A stretch of 64,000 nucleotides of DNA, from NCBI GenBank assembly GCA_900618795.1, contig UYJD01000015.1, positions 193,034 to 257,033 of the forward strand. The letters run 5' to 3'. The stretch comes from Cyanodermella asteris. Taxonomy: Eukaryota; Ascomycota; Lecanoromycetes; Ostropales; Stictidaceae. This document shows, in pieces, positions 11,902 through 22,286 of this stretch (the stretch's first letter is position 1; the number at the start of each line of letters is the position of its first letter). The notes under the pieces are model-generated. The model made no database searches and was not told the DNA's origin. It saw only the letters and a list, made by a program, of their open reading frames with translations. The position numbers and the translations under genes were made by a program.

Positions 11902-12900
11902 ATGTCCAAGCTGCTCACTGTCTTCGGTGCCACTGGCAACCAGGGCGGCTCCGTTGTCCGCACCGTTCTCGCCCACCCCGAGCTCTCAAAGACCTACAAG
12001 GTCCGTGCCGTCACTCGCGATCCATCGAAGCCGAACTCGCAAGCACTCAAGGACCTTGGTGCCGAGGTCGTCAAGGGCGACCAGAATGACCCAGAGTCAC
12101 TCCGGGCCGCCATCAAAGGCTCCTACGCCGTATTCGGCGTGACAAACTGTAAGCCAAAAAAAACCCTCCGACAAAGAAACGGAATCGCGTCTAACTAAGC
12201 TTCTGCAGTCTGGGAAGGCTTGGATGGATCTGCCGAAGAGCGGCAAGGCAAAGCCATGGCCGACGCCGCCGTCGCCGAAGGCGCCCAGTTCTTCATCTTC
12301 AGCAGCCTGCCCCACACCGGCAAGGCCACCAACGGCAAGCTCACTCACATTAAGCACTTCGAGCACAAGGCCAACGTCGAAGAGTACATGCGAACCCTCC
12401 CCATTAAGAGCGCCTTCTTGTGGCCGGCATTCTTCATGCAGAACTTCATCGGTCAGATGGGCCCGCGCAAGAACGACGACGGAAGCTTCACCCTCGCCAG
12501 CACATGGAAGCCCGAATCCAAGCTCCCGTTGATCGACATTTCCGAGACCGGCAAGTATCTTGTGCCGCTGTTGAAGAACCCGGAGACTTGGAATGGCAAG
12601 CGCATGTATGCCGCCTCTGGCTTCTATACGCCGAATGATGTTGTTGCTGCGTTGGCCAAGAAGACGGGCAAGAGCATCAATTACTACCAGATTCCGGATG
12701 AGGTCATGGAGCAGAATTTGCCCGCGCCGATTGCGAAGGAGATGACGGAGAATCTTGCTTTGATGAGAGACTACTTGTACTTCGGCCCGGAAGGGAAGGG
12801 TGCCGAGGCGGAGTTGGCGGACAGCTTGGCTGCGCTGGAAGAGAAGCCCATCACTTGGGATGAGTTTGTGCAGAAGACAGAATGGTCCGCTCTTCAATAG
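11902..12900 (+). CDS. NmrA-like NAD(P)-binding protein (atypical SDR)
   Basis: Predicted 312-residue protein. Exons are 11902-12148 and 12209-12900; the 60-bp intron has GTAAGC...CTGCAG ends and joins NFWEGLDG in frame. The N-terminus has the Rossmann fold glycine motif VFGATGNQGGSVV (GxxGxxG), then RAVTRDP for the NADP phosphate region and GDQNDPESL. NmrA-like proteins bind dinucleotides and act as redox-sensing regulators or, in some cases, as reductases; they usually lack the YxxxK pair, and none is evident here. The HFEHKANVEEYMR and WPAFFMQNF segments are typical of the family. The role could be sensing or an enzyme; the sequence does not decide. Confidence 0.92.
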
Positions 12901-13059
12901 GGAGTAGCAGCAATTAACGGCCTCCATAGATAGAACGACAAGTTTCTCTTTGACACTGCATTATGCCGAGATTGAGACGAGGATTGAGTCAGGTCACACG
13001 TGATCTACATCAAGAGTGCTCATGTTTGGTGATGATTGAACCATTCTTTGGAGTTGTCT

Positions 13060-14592
13060 TCAACCCCACGCTCCAGCTCTAATGATCGGTCTTGCAGGAT
13101 CCCATGGCCCGATGACCACATTCTTGTATCTCTGCAATCCAATCAGCCACCAACTGCACCCGCCCATGCTTACAACCGTTCCCAGACCCCAAACAATCAC
13201 GCCGATGATCGCAGTATTGACAGCACCACCACTAATGACTGTCATTCCGAGACCAGCTCCACTCGTCAGGATCAGCAGAACAGTCAACAAGACATGCAGC
13301 GCAAAGCTCCGGTGCCGCAGATGACGCCGAAAGACCGGGAACAGGCCAAACACCTCAATCGAGAAGAGTGTCAAGCTGAAGACGTGCGTTGTGCTCGGCA
13401 GTCGAGATGCAAGCACAGTGGACGCCATGACTGCAGCGTTTGTGGACAGGGATGCTGGGAAGCGTGACGTCGGACTGTCGGACCCGCCATAGTCGAACGT
13501 GAAGATGTTCGTAAGGATCAACCAGCAGGACATGGCCCAGATGCTGTCGGAACTGGTCGATAGCGTCAGCGACTTCAAAATTGGTGCCAAACCGAGTAGT
13601 GCAAGGTAGATCAGGAACGCCGACTTTGCTGTTGCCAGGCGTTGCTGGTTTCGTGTTGACAGTAGGCTTGGGGCTGGAACGAATGGCGGCTGTGATGCAT
13701 GGCTTGGAAGCGCTGATCCAGCAGCGAATGTAGCAGAAGGGCCAGTTGGACCAGCGGCACTTGAATGACGAGATGCGCTTTGACTACGCGAGGTCTGCTT
13801 CTTGGCCGTGGAAGAGCTTGCCTGCAGCGAACCCGATGTATTGATCCCAAGCCCAGACGCGGAAACCGCTCGTTGATTGTTGACTGGCACGCCAGCTGAC
13901 GAGGAGCTGTCGTGATCTGATTGACCACCGAAAGCGACCTCAGTAGCCTTTGATGGCGGCTTCTTCTTCTCTTGCTCGTCGCAGCCTAGCCAAAAGTCCC
14001 ACATAATCCACCCGATGAAACTGCATGCTGTCGCAGTGCCCACGACGCTGATGGGACTGACGCGCTCCTGGTAGATGCCGACGAAACAACAGACGAAGAT
14101 TGCCACTGAGCAAATATGCTGGACAATGACCGTAGAGTCGACGACCAGAGGCCAAAAGTCATAGATCTGGAGGCGCGGGTTGACTTGAAGGTGGGACAGA
14201 AAGGTCGAGGCGTCTGTGTAATTGTCTGGATCTGAAAGACAAGTCAGTCTCTTAGACCGATAAGACTTGAGTCTGGACAACTTCGGTCTCGTCCTGACAG
14301 ATTCGTACTCACATGGTTGTTTGATCCACAGTAACTTCTTCCATTGCCTGCTCTCGCCTCGTCTGCTTGTCCGGCTGCGGCCACGGGAACGGCGATCCTT
14401 CATAGTTGGTTGCCCATTGGTTTTGCGTGGGCCAGCATCACTAAGGCTGCTAGCATTCCCGTAGGCGTACGATGAGCCAGCAGCGTTCTTCTGTGAGCTG
14501 CGTGATCGAGGTACTGAGTGGTCGTAGGCATGCTCAGGCGCAAGTCTATTAAGATCGGGCGAGACTGACGCCCGCGGTGCTGCAAAGGTCAT
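13060..14592 (-). CDS. GPI2: GPI-anchor synthesis subunit Gpi2 (PIG-C)
   Basis: Predicted 483-residue membrane subunit of the GPI-N-acetylglucosaminyltransferase, which starts GPI-anchor synthesis on the ER by moving GlcNAc from UDP-GlcNAc to phosphatidylinositol. Exons on the minus strand are 14592-14313 and 14231-13060; the 81-bp intron joins WIKQPYPDNYTD, the hallmark of PIG-C proteins. Further signatures are NPRLQIYDFWPLVVDST and VQHICSVAIFV. Several membrane helices follow, broken by a Ser-rich disordered loop of about 130 residues, which accounts for the length against about 280-300 residues in yeast and human. The N-terminal 80 residues are also disordered and basic. The reading frame is open upstream to 14820, into a transposon end, so the start could lie further upstream; 14592 is the conservative choice. 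Convergent with the NmrA-like gene. Confidence 0.9.
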   Translation of the reverse strand: MTFAAPRASVSPDLNRLAPEHAYDHSVPRSRSSQKNAAGSSYAYGNASSLSDAGPRKTNGQPTMKDRRSRGRSRTSRRGESRQWKKLLWIKQPCEYESVRTRPKLSRLKSYRSKRLTCLSDPDNYTDASTFLSHLQVNPRLQIYDFWPLVVDSTVIVQHICSVAIFVCCFVGIYQERVSPISVVGTATACSFIGWIMWDFWLGCDEQEKKKPPSKATEVAFGGQSDHDSSSSAGVPVNNQRAVSASGLGINTSGSLQASSSTAKKQTSRSQSASRHSSAAGPTGPSATFAAGSALPSHASQPPFVPAPSLLSTRNQQRLATAKSAFLIYLALLGLAPILKSLTLSTSSDSIWAMSCWLILTNIFTFDYGGSDSPTSRFPASLSTNAAVMASTVLASRLPSTTHVFSLTLFSIEVFGLFPVFRRHLRHRSFALHVLLTVLLILTSGAGLGMTVISGGAVNTAIIGVIVWGLGTVVSMGGCSWWLIGLQRYKNVVIGPWDPARPIIRAGAWG

Positions 14593-14776
14593 CGAGCCTC
14601 CATTCTGGTATCTCAACAGAGCGAGAATATGACAGGAAAGCAGACCGTGGTGATGATGACTGCTCGACTTCGCAGCAAGGTGGTGTATCGGTGTTCTGGC
14701 GGGAGCGAGGATGCGATTCGTGATTCGTGGCACGGTTGGAGTCGAAGCCGACGCACGGACTTGGGAAGCAAGGCCC

Positions 14777-14952
14777 AAGCGGGATGAAAGAAGTCGCTGC
14801 CGATACTCCGTCCATACCAACCAAACACCCAGCCGAATAACCAGTCAAATACCTAGCCAAGTATGTACCTAGTGATCTAGCTAAGTACCTGATCACGTAC
14901 CTATTCAAGTATCTAGCTAAGTACCTAGCTAAGTGTCTAGCTAAGTATCTAG
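14777..14952 (-). mobile_element. Short inverted-repeat element (MITE-like), copy 2, interrupted
   Basis: The end AAGCGGGATGAAAGAAGTCG matches the right end of copies 1 and 3 in reverse orientation. It is followed by the element's array of CTAGCTAAGTAC-like units, which runs to 14952. There the sequence changes abruptly to LTR sequence, and the opposite terminal repeat is not found on the far side. This copy is therefore truncated or interrupted. It lies 185 bp upstream of the GPI2 start. Confidence 0.7.
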
Positions 14953-15305
14953 TGTCACGGACAAAGGAAAGACCGATCAGACGTCAGGGACGCTGATCCA
15001 ATCAGGCACTACTCACGGTACTCGAAGACGTACCTGGTCGGAGTGGGNNNNNNNNNNNNNNNNNNNNNNNNNNNNNNNNNNNNNNNNNNNNNNNNNNNNN
15101 NNNNNNNNNNNNNNNNNNNNNNNNNNNNNNNNNNNNNNNNNNNNNNNNNNNNNNNNNNNNNNNNNNNNNNNNNNNNNNNNNNNNNNNNNNNNNNNNNNNN
15201 NNNNNNNNNNNNNNNNNNNNNNNNNNNNNNNNNNNNNNNNNNNNNNNNNTGACGCCGACCTTCATTGGTCGCCTACATAGTCAACCAACCCGTGCCCGCG
15301 TTACA
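14953..15305 (+). mobile_element. LTR of a retrotransposon family, copy 1, contains assembly gap
   Basis: The left part (14953-15047) and right part (15250-15305) match the two ends of the LTR at 44108-44491, which lies in the opposite orientation. The ends are TGTCAC and TTACA, the usual TG...CA form. The middle is an unresolved gap. No matching target duplication is seen at 14948-14952 and 15306-15310. Ty1/copia versus Ty3/gypsy cannot be told because no internal region is visible. Treated as a fossil or solo LTR. Confidence 0.65.
15048..15249. other. Assembly gap (202 N)
   Basis: A run of undetermined bases inside the LTR copy. If the LTR is single, about 230 bp should be missing by comparison with the other copy, close to the stated gap size; a longer element collapsed here cannot be excluded. 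Confidence 0.99.
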
Positions 15306-15975
15306 CCTATTTTGCCAGCGCGAATTGAATTGGGCCGCGGATCGGGGGCTCGGACGTTTGGGATGCGTGAATGTTGCCGGCTTGACGCGTTTTGAAGAAC
15401 AACAAAGCAACATGCAGTACGACCGCTTTCAATATTGTCTACCTATAAACATCTTATTTTATTTTCAGGTCGGGTCCATTGATTCGCAGCCAAGTCTGTA
15501 ATTAGGGGTCAATTGAAACTGGAAACCTCAAGCTACACGCACATTGGCGAACGCCAGCGTCGTAGGCCCGACTTTTAGACGTGCGAACAGCTCCTGAGGG
15601 CCTACGCCATACACCGAGAACATTGGGCGGATGAGTTTCAACTTCTCAGTGATTGAGCTCTCGAGATATGAGTAACCTGTCGAATTTCAGGTACCGTTTT
15701 CCGAGACCTTGAAAGCATTGCACAACGCTGAGCGTCTTCCCTGCGCAATTCTACAGCCTTGCCACAAACTCACCAGGTACAAGGATAACCATGACATCAC
15801 GACAACGGAAACATGGAAAGATAATATTATCTATCTGGAAATATTGTGGTCTCGATCTCAGCTTTTCCTGAATATTGTCCCAGAACGGGGCCTCCATTTT
15901 GTGTACAATCCAACCCACATTTCAATCGTACAAGTATAGCCCACTGCTTCAATTCAGTCCATCATCCTCCAGCAC
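15306..15975. other. Intergenic, nothing recognised
   Basis: About 670 bp between the LTR and the OsmC gene, with no supported coding frame. The right part is the 3' flank of the Ohr/OsmC gene. Confidence 0.5.
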
Positions 15976-16497
15976 TCAGACAATCTCAACGTTCGTGACA
16001 ACATTCCCCTTCGTCGCCCGACTATAAGGACAAACCTCCTTCGTCTCCGCCACAACCTTCTCCACCTCCTCCCTGCTCAACCCGGGAATCGAAACCTTCA
16101 TATCCACCCTGATGCCAATGTCCGCCTTTTTCAGATCCCCGATCAAATGCACATCCGTGTCCACCACGCTCGTCTTGTCGAAATCCTTGGGCAGCTTGAC
16201 GCCCACCAGCGGCGCCGAAACGCCCATGGCGCTCTGGAAGCAGGCGCCGTAGCCCGCCGCGAACAGCTCTTCCGGGTTCGAGGTTCCGGGCTTGCCGGAT
16301 CCGCCGAGAGACTTGGGCATGCTGAGGTCGAGGGTGAAGCCGTCGGCTTCGATGTGCCCGTTGCGGGCGCCGGTGACTTTGGCGTGCGAGGTTGCGAGCG
16401 CGGGCGCGGTTTCGATGTTGAGAAACCGTTTCGGGGTGCGGGTGGAGACGCGGGCCATGCGCGGCGTGGCGCGGAGGACGGGGCGGAAAGCGGACAT
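15976..16497 (-). CDS. Organic hydroperoxide reductase, Ohr/OsmC family, probably mitochondrial
   Basis: 173-residue single-exon protein. The family reduces organic and fatty-acid hydroperoxides with a reactive cysteine pair, recycled by lipoylated proteins or thiols. The two cysteines are in YGACFQSAM (Cys86) and EVCPYSRAT (Cys156), and the preceding NPEELFAAG carries the conserved glutamate. The first 25 residues (MSAFRPVLRATPRMARVSTR) are Arg/Ser-rich without acids, which looks like a mitochondrial presequence; bacterial Ohr lacks this extension. The glycine-rich KSLGGSGKPGTSNPEELF stretch is typical of the family. Confidence 0.95.
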   Translation of the reverse strand: MSAFRPVLRATPRMARVSTRTPKRFLNIETAPALATSHAKVTGARNGHIEADGFTLDLSMPKSLGGSGKPGTSNPEELFAAGYGACFQSAMGVSAPLVGVKLPKDFDKTSVVDTDVHLIGDLKKADIGIRVDMKVSIPGLSREEVEKVVAETKEVCPYSRATKGNVVTNVEIV

Positions 16498-16756
16498 GGT
16501 TGATGAACGAGTTATAGATATCTGATGTAAAGTATATCACAGGTATTTGTAAGGGTTTTGCAATGGTCGAACAAAGGTACAATAAGTTGCAACGCTGAGG
16601 CTCTGCGGTGGTGGTCTTGTAAGAGCTGGAGCTCGGGGACGAGGCGCTACGTCATTTCTTGCTTGCTCGGAGTTCTGATTGAGTTTGAGGTTGGTTTGTC
16701 AGGCGGAGCTGCCTCCGAGGCGACCATGAGGTTGTTTTGCTTGCAGTATGAGTGAC

Positions 16757-17018
16757 AAGGCGGGCGGAAAAAAGTCTCTGCCGGCATCCTCCTTAAGTGA
16801 GTGTTTAGCTGGGTACTTAGCTGGGTACTGAGTCGAGTACTCAGCTAGGTACTATGTCGAGTACTTAGCTAGGTGCTTAGCTCGATCACCAGGTATGTAC
16901 TTAGCTAGGTATTTGACTGGCCATTCGGCCAGGCGTTCGGCTAGGTATTTTGGCAGGTGTTTGGCTGGTATGGACGGAGCATCGGCAGCAAGGGGCAGCG
17001 ACTTCTTTCATCCCGCTT
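16757..17018 (+). mobile_element. Short inverted-repeat element (MITE-like), copy 3, longest
   Basis: 262-bp copy. Left end AAGGCGGGCGGAAAAAAG and right end ACTTCTTTCATCCCGCTT are imperfect inverted repeats of one another. The internal array has about a dozen TTAGCTAGGTACT-like units and is longer than in copy 1, so copies differ mainly by array length. The right end carries a small local duplication (GCAGCAAGGGGCAGC). It starts 260 bp upstream of the Ohr/OsmC start codon. Confidence 0.75.
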
Positions 17019-20000
17019 GGTAAAATCGAGCTCAACTTACTTTTCGATCCCGCTTGCAGACTGACAGAAGCATTCATGATGATGAAGGAAGACATCAGGA
17101 AGTGAAATCGATATTGTAGCAGTGCATCAGACTTGTCGTTCCATTGGCAATGGCCGCTGCACAGCTCTTGGGAGAATAAAGACGTCTTGATAACGGGACA
17201 GTAAGACAGCCTGCAATGTTCATCAACACTTCACTGCCAGCCATTCCTCAACCTTTGGTGTGGCCCAGCGCGGAGAGTAGCGCAACGGTCCAAACGTCAA
17301 GGTAAAGCCTTACGTTCTTTCACGACACGTATTCGCAGTGTCGACAATCTTGCGTGTTTGTATTTTTGCCTGGTCTAATCTTGAATCCCCTTGCACTGAC
17401 CGAGCAAATGTGTGCCTCAAGGAATGCCTTGCGACGTGCAAATTGGGACAGTGAACAACCATTTCCGTCAAATGAAGTCACTCGTTTCAGATCATGCACG
17501 GGGCTCTAAACATGCGGGGCTAAGCCAGCGGGACATGCTGCGACGGGCTTCTCGAATGGAGTTGTGGTATCTACCAAGGACTACTCGGTCGTCGTTCACG
17601 AAAGCAGGTACTACGGACAGTGATGCGCATCGTCAAACTTTCTCGTGGCAGTCGCTTGGCCACCGGTCGAGATCAAGTATATGCCTGGGTTCAAAAAAAT
17701 GAACGGACCAATGCCAACGTTGAGCTCAGCCTTCGTCCTTACCGGCTGAGTGATATGGCTGAACTCCTGATCACGTCCGATTGCTCGAGGACCCGATCCT
17801 CGATAACAGCCGTCCGATTGAGGACTCCGGGTGGCGAAGATGAAGCTAAGAGTGATGCGGATGTGAGCCGTCCGCTGCACGACTGGATCTTACTAGTCTG
17901 CTTGAGGACTTGTGGAGGGAACTTTGAAGGTGAGTCCTGCCAATGTGCACAGGCCCAATGAACCAGGCGGCGATTGTCACGATGGGGCTGAAGCACAGCC
18001 TCTTCTGACCATAAGCGTTGATGACTTCAGCTTCGGTAGCGAGGTTCTGACGACATGCTCGGGTACGGTAGTTTATTTGGGCATCGACATCCGGGAGGTC
18101 GAAGATTGGGCAAGCTTCTGGGTCTTCATGGGGGCGGCACAGCCGTGTCGTTGGTCCGCTTTTTGACGAATTAGCGCTGCAGCTGTTCGGGTCACAAGAT
18201 GACAAGTAGGCTGAAGCACCCTGCGTAGGCATCTGTCCGCTCAGCACCTGGAACTTCCCAAGGATCATCTTTGCTACAGCGAGGAAGTGGCTCGCTGTCC
18301 GGGCCGTCACCTACCACGTTGCGGCAGGCTGCGGCAGGTCTGCACAACTTGGCGCATCCCCTTCGCTGAATCGTTCCGCGGTTTCCAGTCCCGTGGATCC
18401 CGGGCATCGGTCTAGGTTATTGACCGGTCCCAAGCATGACCGACGCAGCTGTGCGACTCCTGGCTATTGAGCGACTGGCTCATAGATGACTGTTAACTCG
18501 CCAGATTGAGGAGGTGACAAATGTGTGACACTCCAGTTCAAGGTAGTTTGCCGCTCAGACGTCGAGATTAAGCCCAGGCAACGTGATTCTCACGGTTTTG
18601 TGGTGCTGATGCTTGCAAGTCTGGACGCGTTCTGACATTGAATTGAGCGTTCGAGCTCAACATCATGTCTTGCCAACATTGCCGTTTCTGCCGTCAACGC
18701 AAATATCCTGTCAACGCTCGCAGGCGTTCATAGAATCGATAAAGCCAAGGCCACGATGTGCGCAGTCTGGGCAGTATCAGATTCGAAAACAGTCAATGCC
18801 TGGTCGGCATTTCTCTTGGTCCAAGAGCCAGCTGAATAATTGACGTTACTGCACTGCCGAACACAGTACCCAACCCCGACCAGATACCTACGTCCGATGG
18901 AAGGCACTGAACGGGAGTCCAAGCTGGAAGTGACTCTGTTACACCATGGTGGTGGTCGTTTGTACCTTGGCAGCTGACTGTCGACGGCGGTGCCGAGCCT
19001 TGATATCAGATGGTAGATCACTAACCACTTTCGGTATGCAAACGTTCTTCTGTTCTTTCTTCACGTCAGCAGCACCCGGCTCTCCTGATGATTTCCACTG
19101 TTCCAGGAAGTCGTCACCCACATCAAAGTGGACACCTTGGTTCTGACCGAGAATGGCGACCCAGCGCAGTCCAATATACTCCGCGAAGCTTGGTTCCACC
19201 GTGAACTTTGCGTCTTTTACTTTCCGTGCTGCTGTACTACTGGACCGCTATGCGAGCGCAGAGAACATGCCCACGCTGTTTCAGACCAAGAAGAGCCTAT
19301 TGGCTTTGAGATTTCCAATTTCAATGTCAGTATTCTAGCGGCCCGCTACCCATGACCACAAGTCGAGAAGATTCTGAGGTTGCACGTCTGGTGTTGCGGT
19401 GCACGCGGCAGGATCGATCGTTATGTCACGAGAAGGCGCAGGAGAGGCTGCGCAAAACCCAATACATACCACTACTGTGATTTTGTAACCATCGACGGAT
19501 GCTGAAGAAATGAATCAATTTATCGACTGGTCGAAAGGCAGAATTTGCGGCTTTCACAGGGACAGGCGGAGGTGGCCCGATATGCATGAAATGTAGACAC
19601 TTCGCTTGCGGTAGTGTGCGGGCTAAGATAAACAGTTTGCTGCTCAAATAAGATCAAAGATAGCCGCGGATCGAAGGGAAGCAGTATTGCAAGGTCCGGG
19701 ACTCCCGGCTGGTGCCGGTCAGTTGGTACGCTTTGTTGAAGCTGAAGCTAAAGCCGGAGGCGGTCTGACGAGCCAAGCCGGGCGATCCACACACAGCATC
19801 GAGCAGACCTTTCCAGAATGACCGCAACCAGCAATGCGTCTTCGACAGAGGCTCATGCCGGTGCCAGCACGTACCGTTATTGACCATCGATGGGGGTTTG
19901 CTGCACCGAGCGCCTCGCGCCATCCCGTCACGGATCCTTTGCCGGCGCTCCTGCGCGCAAAATGGCGCCCAAAGCAGCCAAAGACCAGACCACAACTGGA

Positions 20001-20602
20001 CAACGACATCGATGGCAGGCTATGAGGGGGACGGAGTCCTGTGGCCGAACGTGGAAGCGCCAGAATTAACGTGCGGCACAGCGACTGTCAGTACCGTCGA
20101 ATAATTTTCCCTTTTCGTCTTCGCCCATCGCTGAGTCCTCGATACCTTCTCGGCCTGAGCACTTGAGATTCTACTGAAGATCCGCATGCTCTTCGATGAT
20201 TTGCCAAGTTGCGAAACATGCTCGAATCTGCCATGCACCTGCTTATCCCAGGCCAGCTCAAAAATGACTCGTCGCCGGTCTCGTCGTCAAGTGACATTCG
20301 ACTAGACTGACCGTCTGTTGCCAAGGATTGAGCCTCATCAGAGATAATACCACCATGAGTGCCCGAAGAGGAAGGCTCCTCGTCGTGATGCCAGCTTATA
20401 TTCGCCATCAGGTCCCTTGTTCCTGTTCTGTCCTATCAAACGAACTACCCCGGTCACGAATCCGCACCCTTTGCAGCTTTGAGCTACTCAGACCCACTGT
20501 GACTCCAGACACAATCAAAACCATCGAGAAACGAGTTCGAATACGAGGTCTTTAACCTTTGACCGTTCGGTAGGAGAACAGGTATCCTCCAACAAGGGTT
20601 CA
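17019..20602. other. 3.6-kb gene-poor region
   Basis: No gene with recognisable domains. A minus-strand frame at 18939-19199 has coding-like composition (VEPSFAEYIGLRWVAILG) and can be followed upstream to about 19240 before a stop, so it may be a relic or an exon of an unrecognised gene. Others (17846-18310 and 20088-20408, both minus) show no motifs. The last 200 bases are the promoter of the Zn2Cys6 gene. Confidence 0.4.
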
Positions 20603-22286
20603 ATGACGACACAACGAGAAAACGAATCGAGATCAGACAGAGGGCCAAAGGACAAAACGAGGACGAGACGAGCCCATGCCAAAAGCCACTTTGGCTGCTT
20701 GCAATGCAAAGAGAAAAGGGTCAAGGTCAGTTGCCACCATTCTCGACCACATCAATGCAAGTGCGTGTGCTATACCTGGACTTCTGAAAGTATTTGGAGC
20801 TCTGGTCCGTCAGCACAGGTGCATAATGCAGACATATAAACACAGTGAGCACACTACTTTGGACATAAACGATCACTGACATTCTGAACAGTGCGATGAA
20901 TCAAGACCCAAGTGCAACAGATGCAAAAAACGAGGCTCTGAGTGTACCTACGATCTCTTCATCCACCATATCCAGGGCCCAAGTGGGAGGAAAGCCACAT
21001 CTCCCCGACCAAAACCGCAGAACAGCAATGACAACACGGGCGGCGTCAGTCGAATGAACTCGCTGCAGAAGACAAGGCTGCCAACCGAGAGCACCATGAT
21101 CTTTGAGAACGAACCATCTTCATCAATCTCGAACTCATCCTCCACCTTCTCATATGACATGAGCACAGCAACTTGGCAGCTCCCGACCGTAAACTCAGCA
21201 ATCAGCGCCTTGTCACCGGAAGACTACCACCTGTATGATCACTTCGTCACGTCTGTGTCTACCACTTTCAGACATCAGATCTATGCAGGGTGGGGCGCTT
21301 GGGACACCACGATCCAGGAAAATGCCCAGACACATCCATACCTCCTCTCTGGTATTCTGGCAACCTCGGCCATCCACCTGGCCTTGACGCAGCCAGAGAA
21401 GAGAGAGAAACACATTCAGACTGCCATGCGTCACCATTACATAGCCCTGAGAGAGTATCGACCAGTCGTTTCAGCAGGTCTGCAAGCATGCGAATATGAG
21501 TCTGCATTAGGATTCACAGCCCTAGTAATCATCAGTGCCTTCGGCTTGCAGTCTGCCCTGTTCAAGAACAGCCTGGAGACGCTCGAGATCCAGCATGCGG
21601 ACCCAATTACCGAGATTCGCAATATCATTGTTCTCTTTCGAGGAATGACCCACATCTATCGAGTCGGCTATTTCGGAAACTCAGAGCTTGGTCTCAGTGC
21701 CCAATTCCAGCCTCAAGTCGAAGCATCCGATGCGATCCTGCAACCAGCACCTGGTGAGCATAGCCTCGACATGCTTGTCCATGATTTTCTCCAGCACGAC
21801 TGTCAGAGGGCTCACATTGACCTGATGGAGAGCACTGATTTTAATTTCACGGACCTGGATCAGTTCAGTATCGATCCAAACCAGCTCGATCAGCTCAGTC
21901 TGGGTCTTTCAGACAAGCCCATCAAATGCCCAAGTGATGTTTATTTGTTCTTGATCGAGCGACTGAGGAGGTCTTTGCAGAGGGCCATCCAAGAACCTCA
22001 CGAGTCCACTCACCCCTTTACGTGGACAGCAGTAACCCCCCGAGCCTTCAGTGCAGCGCTATCGATCCACAGGCCACTGGCTTTGGTGTTGATAGCACAC
22101 TGGGCAGTGCTATTGCATCAAGTCCGCCACCACTGGTGGGCTGACGACTGGGGTGTCCGCTTGGTCGCTACGGTCGCAAGAGCTCTCGGTGCCGAATGGC
22201 GAAAGTACATCCTCTGGCCTCTACAACAAGTAGGGTTGGATAAGGATGAGTTGCTGCATGTGGACTTCTCCATGGATGTTATGTGA
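20603..22286 (+). CDS. Zn2Cys6 transcription factor, Upc2-like C-terminal region
   Basis: Predicted 505-residue fungal regulator. Exons are 20603-20725 and 20892-22286. The 166-bp intron splits the zinc cluster between the second and third cysteines; splicing gives CLQCKEKRVKC then DESRPKCNRCKKRGSEC, a perfect CX2CX6CX6CX2CX6C. Residues after 120 resemble the fungal-specific C-terminal domain of Upc2/sterol-uptake-type regulators (LLSGILATSAIHLALTQPEK, then RHHYIALREYRPV). Such proteins bind DNA as nuclear factors and sense sterols or other ligands through the C-terminal region, but target genes cannot be inferred here. The intron is longer than others in the window; a second intron within it is possible. 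Confidence 0.88.
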
